A DNA stretch of 27,805 nucleotides from Smittium mucronatum (GCA_001953115.1 LSSL01002346.1:1-27805); one strand, 5' to 3'; shown: positions 1 to 11,900, counted from the first letter of the stretch. Program-made: numbers and translations. Notes: generated from the sequence alone by a model not told the origin.

Positions 1-955
1 CCCCCCCCCCCCCCACAGCCACTTGTAATGTAATCTGGATAATGACAGATATCTTTAGACTTTCAAGCAAAGAATCATTAATACGTGCATCCTTTGTAAT
101 TGCATTACTCCGTAAATATGAAACATCAAAAAATAGAACAAAACTATATCCCCTTTCTTTCCTAAATTCTTTTTTTTTTAGAGGAAGATAAGGGAAATTT
201 ATCCCCACCCCCTCTTCCTACTCATTTAGAGTTCAACCTGCTGTAAAACAGAACGTACCTTATTTCCACTCTATGCAATATATATATATTTATGTTTGAG
301 TTGCAAAAAGCTGTTCTCTTATTATTTGCTGTCATTTATCCTTCAAGCGTGCATTTCCAAGTACTAGAAGGATAGAAAGTTCTCCCAATAGACTCATAAA
401 CCAAAACAAGTCTTTTTTATTTTTAGTCTTGATTTTATGGTTTTTAAATAATTCGCTTTTTATTTCTTAAAAAAAAATTGTTCTTTAGAAAAAAAAGGGT
501 ACTTGACCCAACAATTTACTACTTGAATTCTTGTGGATGGTGGTAGGATCAAAGAGAAGAGAGAGATGGCGGGGGATATTCTCTTTATATGGCTGCAAAT
601 AAAGATCCAAAAAATCAATGCAAATATAGTAATTCTAGCTAGATTTTTTTTTTTTTTTGTTCAGTGTTTAGGAATAAAGAGAAATGAATTCTACAACAAA
701 AAATAAAATTGGTTTTTTTTTTAAAATAAAAATTTTTGGAGGAGGGGAGAAGGAAGATATTATGTTGTGTATCTGATTTTGGTTTTTTTTTTATAAAGAG
801 ATTTTATCCGGAAAATGTTTTTTCTGCTGCTGCTTGTCGAGATTGGATCCTAGTACGAAATAATAATAAAAAATTAGAAAAGGGGATAAAAAGTTTAGAA
901 GCAAATAAAAGAAGAGAATGAGCAAATAAAAAAAAGATTGTGGGGGGAAATATTC
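1..955. other. Non-coding 3' flank of mS23 with homopolymer runs
   Basis: No gene is supported here. The stretch opens with 14 consecutive C at the window edge and carries many short A and T runs. An open frame at 736-921 on the plus strand has low-complexity composition and no recognisable motif, so I treat it as chance. The 3' end of the minus-strand mS23 gene lies at 956, so the last few hundred bases probably hold its 3' UTR and poly(A) site, which cannot be placed exactly. Confidence 0.5.
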
Positions 956-1639
956 TTACATTTGCGAGTTTCGAAGAATGACTTTCTTTGATATTTTGAG
1001 CATTTCTTCCTCGAACTCAATAGTTCTCAGCGAATTGATCTTGGCAATAGGCAAAGAATCAAAGTTTTCAGCCTCCTGCGCCGCAATCTTGGTCTCGAGT
1101 TCCTGAGCAGCTTTAGCGCGGTAAAACTCAGTGGTTGCAATAGTGTACGCTTCGGATTCGGAGTACCCCTGATGAATCAAGTGTAGCTGGTACCGAACGA
1201 CACTCTCCCCGCTCAACCCGAAACTCTGGGTATGGACCGAATCCCACTTTTCATTTGCTAAATTTGTCTGCTTTAAATTCATTGGTGTCGATGTCTCAAA
1301 CACGTGTTTTGCATAGAAGGTCCGGCGCAACCGGTCCTCTGGGTACACGATCTTTTGCGGCGAATTCTTCGCCCTTTTCATGTGCTTCTTGCGGTTCGAG
1401 GATCGGGTCTTCACTTGCATCGAATTGGGGTCGGTCCCGGGTTGGGCCACAGAACTGCCGGTTTCGAAGTCGAGTTTTCCGCTGGTTTCGAAATGGGATG
1501 GACATTTGTACACGGACGGATTCACTGGGTACAGTTCCATCGCTTGAAACCAGGCGGGCTTCTCGGACCTCAGCTTGCCTTTCAGCAAATCGCTGTATTT
1601 ACTGAATATAACTTTGGCTTTTGGTGGTGTCCTGTACAT
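956..1639 (-). CDS. RSM25: Mitochondrial small-subunit ribosomal protein mS23 (Rsm25-like)
   Basis: This 227-residue protein is a fungal mS23 (yeast Rsm25, 37S ribosomal protein S25), a fungus/animal-specific component of the small subunit of the mitochondrial ribosome in the matrix. Recognisable family blocks in order: an N-terminal basic helix followed by KPAWFQAMELYPVNPS (27-42), matching the family's 'PxWYxxVxxxPP' block; a variable, basic linker (about 55-95); YPEDRLRRTFYAKH (99-112); GESVVRYQLHLIHQG (144-158); SEAYTIATTEFYRAK (162-176); then a charged helical tail with EEEMLKISKK near the end. Length is close to the usual 220-260. The start is the ATG at 1637-1639, giving the expected N-terminus; the stop is TAA at 956-958. 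The gene is intronless. Its base composition is far richer in GC than the surroundings, as expected for a constrained coding region. The segment between YPEDRLR and GESVV lacks the HPWELARP block of filamentous ascomycetes, so the lineage is divergent. Open frames on the opposite strand here are shadows. Confidence 0.9.
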   Translation of the reverse strand: MYRTPPKAKVIFSKYSDLLKGKLRSEKPAWFQAMELYPVNPSVYKCPSHFETSGKLDFETGSSVAQPGTDPNSMQVKTRSSNRKKHMKRAKNSPQKIVYPEDRLRRTFYAKHVFETSTPMNLKQTNLANEKWDSVHTQSFGLSGESVVRYQLHLIHQGYSESEAYTIATTEFYRAKAAQELETKIAAQEAENFDSLPIAKINSLRTIEFEEEMLKISKKVILRNSQM

Positions 1640-2445
1640 TTTCTCTAGTACAACAACAAATTACTTTAAAAAATTAGTTTTGCTGTATGCCCAAATTTTT
1701 TTTTTTCCTCTTGTTGGAATTGCATGAATCAACTCTTTTTCTCTTCTTTATGGGCCTAAAAAATAAAATAAATCCAAATGTACATTTTAATCCCACTTTG
1801 ATCAAACCAGTAATAACGGCTGAAAATTACCCTTAGCTCTACTAATTACCAATTGATTTAATACCCGAATAGAAATATTGGCCAATGAACATGCATGGTG
1901 TTATCGGGCTCATTACCTACTGGGATAATTTTAGCTTTTTCGCATTTACTTTTACCCATATTCATTTTTTTTTTTTCAATCTCAATAAATAGAATTCTGG
2001 AAATAAGGTCATTAATTGTTGCGAAATCAGGTAGATTTAGGCAAAGTACCTGATTTTAACTACTAATAGTATTTATTTTGCATATTATCTTGAAAAATGT
2101 GCCAAGATTCTGGTAAATTCATGGGATAGAGGAGGCTTGCAACTATTTAGCTAAATAATGCAAAAGTACCGCCGTTGCCTCCTTTTTTTCTCTTGATGTT
2201 TATTTTGACCCTCCCCCATCACATCCACCATTTATTTTATTGTTATCTTTTAGACATGTATAAGAGCAATCTGATGTGTGTTAGGTCTCTAAAACCTAGT
2301 TAAACTGTCTAGAGCATTTTTGAAACAATAGTTAAGAGATTCTAAATCTTTAGACAATACATTTTACTTTTCGAAATCATAAAGACGATCCAATAAGCTT
2401 ACTTTAAATTTAATTTATTATATTTATACAATAATGAGAACCATC
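1640..2445. other. Intergenic region between mS23 and tRNA-Arg
   Basis: This should hold the mS23 promoter and 5' UTR (gene on the minus strand, start at 1639) and the 5' flank of the tRNA. Apart from the CCAAT palindrome listed separately I see only T-rich runs, for example around 1697-1708 and 1965-1976, and no coding frame worth calling. Confidence 0.5.
1877..1886 (-). promoter_or_regulatory. Palindromic CCAAT box upstream of mS23
   Basis: ATTGGCCAAT reads CCAAT on both strands, about 240 bases upstream of the mS23 start codon. CCAAT is the site of the fungal HAP2/3/5 complex, which controls many nuclear genes for mitochondrial proteins. The sequence match is direct; that it acts on this gene is inference from position and from the known regulon. 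Confidence 0.35.
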
Positions 2446-2519
2446 GCCTGGCTGGCGCAATTGGATAGCGCATCTGACTTCTAATCAGAAGGTTGCGAGT
2501 TCGACCCTCGCGTCAGGTT
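2446..2519 (+). tRNA. tRNA-Arg (anticodon UCU), intronless
   Basis: All four arms fold: acceptor GCCTGGC/GTCAGGT (seven pairs, two of them G-U); D stem GCGC/GCGC (2455-2458 with 2468-2471); anticodon stem TCTGA/TCAGA (2473-2477 with 2485-2489) with loop CTTCTAA, anticodon TCT at 2480-2482; T stem GCGAG/CTCGC (2495-2499 with 2507-2511) with loop TTCGACC. There is no intron. The internal A box (from about 2453) and B box (AGTTCGACCCT) are intact, and a TTTATTTT run about ten bases downstream can end Pol III transcription. UCU reads AGA, the usual major arginine codon of an AT-rich genome. The discriminator base reads T (2519), which is unusual for tRNA-Arg. Confidence 0.93.
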
Positions 2520-3059
2520 AATATTATTTATTTTAGCTCCTGTCAATTAAAATACCACGATTTAAATAAAATCAAAGTACCTAAAATTATTTTTATCCAA
2601 TAGCAAAATATATACTAGATGTTTAGATAATAAAAAAAAAGATAATTGGCCCAGTAATTAGAAGAAATTATATCGAAATTAGTGAGTAAAGATATTGGGT
2701 TAGATGTTGCAAAAATAATACTACTAATGTATATATGATATCAAATTTTTTAGGAGCCTATATACAAAAACGTCAATGGGTGCTTTAGGTTAGTATATTT
2801 GTTAATCTAGCTAAATGGTTACTATAATCTAATTAAAAAAACAATCATGAAGGTTCTGTTACTCAATATTTACGTCCTGGTAATTGCCCCTAAATCTAAA
2901 TCTAGTCCCCACTTTTGGAAAAAAAAAATTGGGATTCTTGGTTTGGCTGGCGACTGCTAAATCCATTTCAAACTGTACGAGTTGTATCCTTCAAATTTGG
3001 TTTCAGAAGCGTGGAATATATTTATAGTATACCAGTAAACATAAACTAAGAGTCAATAA
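2520..3059. other. Mixed-composition intergenic stretch with a 37-codon ATG frame
   Basis: Composition here is less AT-extreme than after 3.4 kb. An ATG at 2847-2849 with A at -3 opens a 37-codon frame to TAA at 2958-2960. Its start is hydrophobic (MKVLLLNIYVLVIA). A GTAATT that could be a splice donor lies at 2880. Taken alone it is too short to call a gene, but it may be the first exon for the open frame at 3060-3341 (see findings). Confidence 0.25.
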
Positions 3060-3341
3060 TCAAAACTCAAATCCCTGAATACCGGGTGCAGCTATATATA
3101 TGGTATTGAGAAAAAAAATGAACAGTTCTTTATTCGTCAGTATTATTTACCACTCTTTATATGTTTGCAACTTTTTAATAAAGGCGTCAAAGGAATATTC
3201 AATGACTTCAAACCATCATTTAGATTGAAACTTTATTTGGATGAGGAGGAGGATTCGGTGGTATTTGCTGGAATAGCCGACAAAAAAACCCCCCTCACGA
3301 AATTACCCATCAATAGATCGAACATTGTTGATCAGGGATAA
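3060..3341 (+). CDS. Unrecognised 93-codon open frame, possible terminal exon
   Basis: I do not recognise this protein. The frame is open from just after TAA at 3057-3059 to TAA at 3339-3341 and contains no ATG, so if it is real it is either a downstream exon or a gene fragment. The last 50 residues look coding rather than random AT-rich translation: after FNDFKPSFRLKLYL comes an acidic cluster (DEEED), then SVVFAGIADKK and TPLTKLPINRSNIVDQG, with balanced residue use and GC in third positions. The part before about 3141 is less convincing. Two candidate splice acceptors with pyrimidine-rich lead-ins end at 3125 and 3140 (CAG). Joined at 3141 to an exon starting at 2847 the frame is kept, giving a protein of about 77 residues with a hydrophobic N-terminus. 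A decayed transposon fragment is the alternative. Confidence 0.3.
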   Translation, partial: SKLKSLNTGCSYIYGIEKKNEQFFIRQYYLPLFICLQLFNKGVKGIFNDFKPSFRLKLYLDEEEDSVVFAGIADKKTPLTKLPINRSNIVDQG

Positions 3342-3350
3342 ACTAATACC

Positions 3351-3370
3351 TATATATATATATATATATA
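3351..3370. repeat. (TA)10 microsatellite
   Basis: Ten uninterrupted TA units, lying ten bases after the stop of the open frame at 3060-3341 and at the edge of the AT-rich tract. Confidence 0.85.
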
Positions 3371-5180
3371 CTTCTGTTTACTATTAGATTAGATTGATAA
3401 ATTCAGAGTTTGGTAAAACTTTGAAAAATCAAGTTTGTTGATCCAAAATCCCAAAAAATCAATCCCAATGGCGCATATAGAGATCTCTAGAAGGGTGAAA
3501 AAATGCTTGGTCCTGTAGAACTATTAACACTAAAGAATTTATAAAAGTGATTCATGAATATACAGGTAGATTTATTGCGTTCTTGAATCTGCAAGTTGAT
3601 CATTATTTCATATTATACCATCTCCAAACTACCAAAAAAAAAAAAACTAAAATTAAAGGACTTTCTATCTTTATTACACCCGATAAAATCACCAATCTAA
3701 AAAGCATGTACTTCCACTATAAATGAATATTTAAATGTAAATTTTTAACCAAAAAAATATATATATCCGAAATTTTTTGATTTATATAAAGGAAAAAAAT
3801 CAAGAACTCGCGGTTATATTATAATTATTTGTAAAGGTAAAAGCATTGCACAACTAAACTCCGACACTTACAAAGTTTATAATCCAGGAGTTTTTTCATA
3901 GCCGCTAGTAATTTTTTTCTACACTTTAGCCATCCCGTATACATGATTCACCAACCGATCTGCACTACATTTCAGACATACATACTCAATATTCAACGTA
4001 TCTGGATTAAAAAAAATCCTTTTGATCCATTCATCAATTGATTTTCATGGAAATATAGAAATTTTATTTAGTGGAATATACCCCGTTTATGCAAAAAACT
4101 TTTCCCTAAAAAAGAAAAGGAGGAAAAATCGTGCGTATACTTTACTATATCATTACAAAAAAAAAACAAAACAGAAATACTCAAAATAACCCCACAAACT
4201 GATAAACTAAAAGTGCAAGATAAAAAATAAATAATTCAAATTTTGTAAATTCAAACATCAATTTCATTAGAATCAAGTTTCACTTATTCTGTTTATAAAA
4301 AAATTAATGCTACCATTAATTTTATTTTCACAAGTAATTGCATTTAAAGCAAAGATAATATTATCTCGCCATAAATATTTGGTATGAGTAATAACAATAA
4401 TATTCCCCCAAAAAATAAAATTCGATACAATCAACAAAAAAAAACCGCATTGTGCTAAACTACAGATTTTATTAAATATAGTCGTTTCTTGTTTCTAAAT
4501 ATAATATTTATAAAGTAAAAAGATGTCAAATCCATTCTTTATATATCGAAATATCTAGTAGATTCTGTAAATAAGTCCAGAAATTATTTTTCAATTTTTT
4601 TTTTCAGTTGTTTTTATTTTAATATTTTTCAATTTCAGCCTTATATTTTTTTCTGTTAAACTTTATATTTTGAAATTGAGCTTTTATTCAATATTTTTTA
4701 AAATCAATTTTGTTTTTTATTCTAACTTTTTTTTCTGGTTTATTTCTAAAATCAGTAAATTTTTTGGTATCTATATAAATCTTTTTTATTCAATGGCCGT
4801 TGAATGTTGTTATCCATAAATTTTTTTTGGTTTAAATGAACAGTAAAATTTGAAACCTCGCAGGTAAAAAAAATGTGTATCGGAAATTTTATCACATCGT
4901 ATACCTTAATTTTTAATTTATAACGATTCGATGTTTTAAAAATAAGGTCGAAAATTAAGACTAGTCTTTTGGCTTATTTGTTTTTTAAACCATTAGCTAA
5001 GCACCCAAAAAAGTACTAGAAGGTTAGTTTTAGCACTTTTTTATTTTTCAATATATTATTTCTGAATTCTTTCATACTAAAATATTGTGTCAACTTAAAA
5101 TTAGAGCTAGAATAAATCCACTCGATATTTTGATATAGTAGTTACTTTTTTTTGATTTCATTATTAATAAAAGGCATAAA

Positions 5181-5207
5181 TATTTTAAAATATTTTAAAA
5201 TATTTTT
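5181..5207. repeat. Decamer tandem repeat
   Basis: Two exact TATTTTAAAA units followed by a partial third (TATTTTT). Each unit pair contains the palindrome AAATATTT, so it could be slippage rather than anything selected. Confidence 0.7.
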
Positions 5208-7740
5208 GCAATAGTTTTATATTTCATTATAATTAACTTAGTCTAAATAAAAAAAATTAAGGAAGAAAATAATCTATCATATCTCTCAAAGTTTCTATTT
5301 TCCATATCTTTTTCCAGAGTATAAATCAGTTTTATTTTTATTTCAATAAGAGTTATAATTTTAAAAAAAATAAATAGTTTGATTTGTTGGCATTTTATTT
5401 GGAAAAAAATAGGATTTTACAGAATATTTAATTTTATTTCATATAATTATAAAAAAATTAAGGTGCTCGCTATTAATGAAAAATTATGACTTTTTTTTTT
5501 TTTTTTGAATTTTTATCAAAAAAAAATTGCACGAGATATAATTCAAAGTTTAAATCTTGATAAAACTCTAATAATAATAATAAAAAAGCTGGACCCATAG
5601 ATTTAAGAAGTTGGTGCAAATAAATTTATGGTACAGACAAAATCATCAGACTTCTTTTTTTTAATATTATTCGTAATTACCAGGGGAAGCTTAAAGCTTT
5701 ATTTCTTTTTAAAGTGCGTGTTTTAAGGCTAATATTACTTTAATATGTATATTTATCAAAAATAAAATTCAATAAATGCAAACATCCAATTAATTATCTT
5801 GAATTTAATATAAATATAAGGAAAATATCTCTTATATATTTATATTGTTTTTTTTATACCATATTGGTTACTAAACTTTGAGAATTAAAATAAAATCAAT
5901 ATGGGGATAAAATGAAACCTTTTATGTATTCTTATTTCCCCGCTCCAGTTTTCCAAACTTGAATAATTAAATAATTGGAATACTGAATGGCACTTTTCAA
6001 AATTTAAACCCCCTTTTTTTCAATAAATTTATAAATTTGTAAACACCATGTCAAAATTGAAGAATTTTTTATTCTTTGAATTCTGTGGTTTTTATCGATT
6101 ATTTAATATTTAATATTCTATCTATGGGAAGAAAATTAATTGCTTTCTCCAACTTTTTGGAAAATTCAAACTAAATCAGACCTTTTTTCATAATACTTTT
6201 ATTATCCGAAAAATTCAAAAAGCTGTTTATATTATCTATAGATTTAGAATCTATTTTGTAATTTCTGCAGGTATCAAGAAAAATTATAAAAAATTAACTT
6301 ATCTATTTAATTTGTCCAAATATCGTGATAAATTTGATTATTCACAAAAAAAAATTATTATTGAATATTTAAAAAAAAAAAAATCTAAAATAAAATATAT
6401 ACATTGGCATATGAATATAAATTTTATTTGGCTAATATTTTTTTTATTTTAATTTGATAGCTATTTTTCTGTTTTTTTTTTCTGGATTATTGTTTTTTTT
6501 TTTATATCAATTTTTTTTTTTATAATACAAAAATAACTTAAATACTACTTAAACCTAAAATTTTAAATCCATAATGCGCTTTAAAAAAATCAAAGGATTT
6601 AGTAAGTAAATACTTTTGAAAATTCATAAATTATCTACTAGAAACTGGGATTTTTCTCATAAAAAAAGATGATTTTTTTTAATTAATTTGTTTTTTCTTG
6701 ATCTTTTCTTGAAAGGAATATATATATGTATATTCATTCAAAATATTTACTCAACCTTTTATATCCCTGAAAAAATTTCAGATATTTATGCTTATTTTTA
6801 ACAAAAATATAGGCTTATTAGATCCCATATTTTTAACAGTTATATTTTTATAATATCATATTTTACAGATATATCGTTATTTAATTTTTACTAAGTTCAG
6901 TTTAAAATTTCATTAGAATATTTTTTTTCTTGTAAGATTCCTTTGTAAATCCACATATATTTTAAAAAATTGAATAATAAACTTAATCTTCTATAGAAAA
7001 AAAAGGATTCGGAACCATACTGGGTACTGATATCCAAAATAAAAAAATTCAAGGTTAAATTATAACAACCATCATATTACATAATTACTGATCCGTCTAA
7101 AAAAAGTTAAAATTTTTAGGATTTATTGTACTTAGATTATCAAAAAAAGAAACAAGGAAAATTTAAACTTAAAAATACATCCAAAATTAATCAGATCAAT
7201 AAATTCTCTTGAAAACGGTTTAAGATTATGAGAAAGGGTATATTTTAGAATTAGGAAGCTTTTAATTTTTCTAGTTGATCTTTTATAACCCGTACCATAA
7301 ATAAATAAATATTAGTATTAATCGCATTATTATATGATCTGGCTCATTTTTCGATTCTAATTATGTGCAGGAAGCCACACTTTAAAATGATAATATTGTG
7401 AAGGATAAGATAAAAAATTTGACCGATTTTTTTTAAAAAGAGTATTTTATAAAAAAAAAACTTTTTATTATTAAAGTTCCATTTATAGTAATAAAATATT
7501 TAAAAAAGTAAAATTTTATCATAACTCCCATTTTCGATAGAAATACTAGATTGTGAAGACCATTTTATAGTTTCATTAGATTAAAAGAAAAAACTACTTA
7601 ATCATAAAACGTTAATTAAAATTTCTTATTTTCTGAGCCAATTAAATTTTATTAATGTTCTATTTTCGAATATAAATTAACTTTATATTCATATTTAGAA
7701 GAGTTTTTAGTTAAAGAGCATGAAGGAACCTATATTTTTT

Positions 7741-7765
7741 TAAATAAATAAATAAATATATATAT
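7741..7765. repeat. (TAAA)4 followed by (TA)n
   Basis: Four TAAA units run directly into a short TA repeat. It is a typical simple-sequence tract for DNA of this composition. Confidence 0.7.
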
Positions 7766-8160
7766 CAGATATAATTTTATAGTATTGAATTTGAATATAA
7801 GATATAAGATATATAATTGTTATGTAATCTATTTTTTTTGACGGTTTTAAACGTAAAACTATTTATTTAATAAATCAATTTTTTTCGTTTTATTTTATAA
7901 AAATCCTATTCATATTTTAAATCAAAATGATGTTTAAAGATGATAATTTTTTTCTTCTTATTTTCAATGTAAAGGTTTTTTTTGCGGGTGGAACTCTTTT
8001 TTAATTTAAAACTCGCATTTTTTTGATGGTATGAATAGAAAGATAATTTATTATCTTATATAAAAATAAGCTTTTTTAATCTTAAAGCAATCAGAATCGG
8101 TTATTTTCTGATTTATCTTGCACTTAATTGCGTTTATATGATTTTTTACTCATCAAGATG

Positions 8161-8195
8161 AAATTGGAATGGAAATTGAAATGGAAATGGAAATT
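8161..8195. repeat. Imperfect TGGAAA hexamer repeat
   Basis: The stretch reads as GAAATTGGAATGGAAATTGA and then further TGGAAA units, about five imperfect copies. No coding frame is associated with it. Confidence 0.6.
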
Positions 8196-8340
8196 TAAAT
8201 TTTATATTGATTTTAAAATTCTATTTCTAACAGATAAACTTAAAAAATCGCGTTCATTTTAGTACTTATAATCAGAATTTTTTTAAAAATTAACAGTTTA
8301 TTGTTTAAATTTTTATACATTTATTTGAATATTTATTATA

Positions 8341-8900
8341 AAAGTTTGTGTTTTATTTTTTAGATATATCTAATATTTTTTTAGATTTTAATACTTTGGG
8401 GAAAATATATGGTATTTTTCTTTTTCTATGGGTGACTATTCTTTCTGCTTTTTATTGGCTTAAGTGGTATAATTTTCGAATTGCGCCACAATTAAACTTC
8501 GCATACAGTCGTAATATCCGTTGTTGTAACTAACGGGAAAAACACACGGTGATTCGAAAGACAAATATTAAAGATAAGGATACTCCCTAAAAAGGATTAT
8601 CTAGGTTTTTTAGCGCATTATGACAAAAATTATGCACAATATTACAGTTTCTGAAAGTTGGTTTTTTATCAGAATCCGAGAGTTATTTGTAGATAGGACA
8701 CTATAAATAAATTAACGTTATATTAGGCCCTCATATCTATCAGTAATTATGTTTTTAGGCTCTATATAGGAGTAGATACTTTTAACTAACTTTTTTTTAT
8801 TGAAAATGAGCTTAATTAATGACTAATTGTATTATCAGTCATCAACTATACCTGTAGTAGTTCCAGGAGGGGGGGGGGTCTTTTGGCTCATATATTGTAT
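8341..8900. other. Less AT-rich island ending near a G10 run
   Basis: GC rises here compared with either side. A 61-codon open frame (8348-8533) ends in residues of mixed composition (for example FRIAPQLNFAYSRNIRCCN) but matches no family I know. A nine-base ATTATGACA at 8617-8625 equals the last nine bases of the candidate LTR at 18355-18363, and a purine tract ending in ten G lies at 8866-8878. These hints are compatible with an old LTR-element relic, but no pol motif supports it. Confidence 0.25.
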
Positions 8901-11900
8901 CCAATACACAAATAGATGCAGCTGATAATCCGCTAGAAGATATTATTTTAGTTGAGATAATATTTTTTTTTCAACATTTTTTCCGTTTTTTTATGTGTTT
9001 TTGGTATGTTTTTTAAATCATATTTTTATTATAAATCTTCATGATAGAAAAACAAAATCTGGCCTTTTTATTAGTTTTTATAGTTTTTTATTAATATAAT
9101 ACACGTATTTCATTTATAACTTTGCAATATATGACCAATAATATTATTGAGATTAATATTAAATTTAAAATATATATTTTTCAATTTAATGGATATTAGT
9201 TAGACCAATAAAACTGGTCAAAATCTTGCATATTTTCTCAAAATATTTTAATTTTGGCATTTTTGAGGATTTTTTCATGTATTTTTTAGTCGGAAATTTT
9301 TTCCAATACATTAATAATACATTTATTGTATTTATGAAACCATATTATATTATATTTTCTCATTTTACTCTTATAACAGGGTTGTATTATGAGGTTTATA
9401 TCGCTCCAAAAAAAACATATTACTTGAATTATTTAAGTGAAAAATTGCATTATTTAGTAAAAATCATTTCTAGTAGAAAAATTAGGGGTTTTTTGCTATA
9501 TTTTTAAACTTTTCCACATTTACAATTAAATTTTTGGGTTTTTATGAACAAAATCAATATAATTATTTAATAGTGAATCTAATATTTTAATATATATTTG
9601 ATTGATTTAACAAATAACTTTGAATTTACAGTAAATTGAGTTCAGTATATTTTAATTATCCAGTAATTAATTTAAAATTAACCAAATAATGGATATCCAA
9701 TATATTTACTATAAATTATAATTTTATAACTAATGGAATTTTTATAACCATTATATTTTAAGATAGTTTATCACATATCTTTGGAATTTTTATATATATT
9801 TAATTATAAAATTTATGAAAAAGATTTAAGAAAACAAGCCTAATTATTTTTAAAAGAATGAAGCTTAAAATTACGGAAATTTTTTATAAATTCTTCACTT
9901 AAAATCTTTTTAAAGAAAATAAACCTTAATATAATTTATATCAATAAAAAAATAATGTTAGTGCATGGTACGAAGAAAGTGTATTGTTTTTTGAACTTGT
10001 ATCATTTTAAAAATAAATTGAAAAGTGTTTTGATTTTATTAAAGGTATTATAATGGGTAAATTTTGTATTTTCGAATCAAAATTTTGAATAAATTCCTTT
10101 TTTAAGGAAAAATTGAAGAACAGATAAATTTAAAAGCATTATTAGAGGATTTATTTTTATTTTTATATTCTGTTTTGTATGTAATAATTTCATAGTGACA
10201 AATAGGAAATTTTAAATTCTCAAAATTTAAAAATATTTATAAGTCTCCTTCAAAAATAATAGGTTTTATAGAGTAAATAAACATGGCGAAAATAATTTCA
10301 AGGAAATTTAGTTTTATCAGTGGAAAATTTTATGCTAGTATCTTTTTATATTTCAATAAATAAAATTCCTATAAATTTCAATTCATTTTTTACTTATAAG
10401 AACTTTTATAATTTGCAAAGAATTATATATGCTTCCTTTAGTATATCATCCAATTAAAGACCCACTCAAAAAACACAAATATAAATTAGTTTAAGGTTTA
10501 GTTTACCTCCACCGCTTTAATTAAAAAAATAATTAAGCAGTTTTACCTTATTTAAAAAAAAATAGTATATTATCATACAAAAAATTATTTTGTTATAAGA
10601 TTAGACCTAATAGCAAAATAAAAATGAGAGAATTATTTCAAAAAGCTTCTAATTCTGCCAATATATTAACAATTTAATATTATATAAATAAAATACCCCT
10701 TAAATCCCATAAAATGTGATACAAAACAGCCTTAACAACTCTTAACTCTACGATAAAATTTATTTATATTATTAACTTTATGTATAAAAATAACTCCCAC
10801 CCCCTCTATTTACCTAATATTTTATATTTCACTAATTTTCTAACTTTAATTTTTATGTCACCTGTCACCACCGCCCATTGTATTCTAATAATTCTACCTC
10901 ACATAAACAAACAATACAGATGACCATTTTTTATTTATAAATCCGTTAATTGTATTTTTTTGCGATGTATTTATTGTATTACGGTATTGATCTAATTTTT
11001 ACTCACTATTTAATTTTCGGTTTTAATAAATATTGACAAGCTTTATTTGAAAAAACTTTTGTTTTTTTCAATTAAACTCGTTTTTACGCCATTTAAAGCG
11101 ATTATTTGTTATTCTAAATTTATTTTCTTTCAAAAAAATAATTACAATGACGATTCTGTTAGTTTTTTTTTTTTAAAAAAAAAAATTTATTATATATACC
11201 GAACATAAATAATATATGAGTTTTATATAATCTTTTCCTATTGGGGGGATTTTGGGATTAATCCCTGAAATAAATAAATAATATTTGTATAAATAATTTA
11301 AATATAATTTGGAAAAAATAATGTTATATAAATAATTAGACACCTTATTAAATATGTAAATGATTTAAACTTATAATTTTTGCTGGTTTTATTGAAAGTA
11401 ATATATTTAATTTATACCGCCTTTAAATTTATTTATTTATTTCTAAATATAATTTATAATTGATTTTCATTTTTTATTATAGAATAAAAATAACAGATAT
11501 TTCAAGTTCCTATTATATACAATATCGATAATTTTTTCAAGAAAACTCTTAAAATTTTCACCTTTTATATTTTCGGCATTTTTAATAAATATGAATAAGC
11601 TCAAAAATAAAGAATATATCTTTTATCTATCTATTCGAAATTTCAGGGCATTAATAAAAAAATTTTTTTTGATTTTATTTTAATTTTTCTAATAAAAAAA
11701 TATCATATTGGTAAATAAAAACTTCTAAGATCGTTGTCCAAAAATATCATGTAATTTTTTATCTTTTTTGACATATTATTTATATAAAAGGCTATTGTTT
11801 AAATATATATTCACTGATTTTTTTAAAAATTAACTTGAAAGTTCATATGGTTTATTGAATAATTTTATTATTATTAAAGCATTTATATATCACCAGTTTT

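Larger units (their letters stand above)
3342..8340. other. AT-rich gene-free tract
   Basis: About 5 kb dominated by A/T runs with stop codons in all frames and no recognisable protein, RNA or transposon motif. It contains small tandem repeats listed separately. The drop in GC begins near 3.4 kb, immediately after a (TA)10 microsatellite. Confidence 0.6.

Noticed and set aside
1..14. Telomere at the window start
   Set aside because: It is a plain C run with no TTAGGG/CCCTAA-type repeat beside it.
1255..1648. Plus-strand open frames of 114 and 116 codons and a second minus-strand frame over the mS23 gene
   Set aside because: They are shadows of the mS23 coding region, whose family blocks are clear in one frame only.
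8348..9507. Mitochondrial DNA insertion, because open frames here are rich in F, I, L, Y
   Set aside because: No mitochondrial protein or rRNA/tRNA motif is present; the residue bias follows from AT content.
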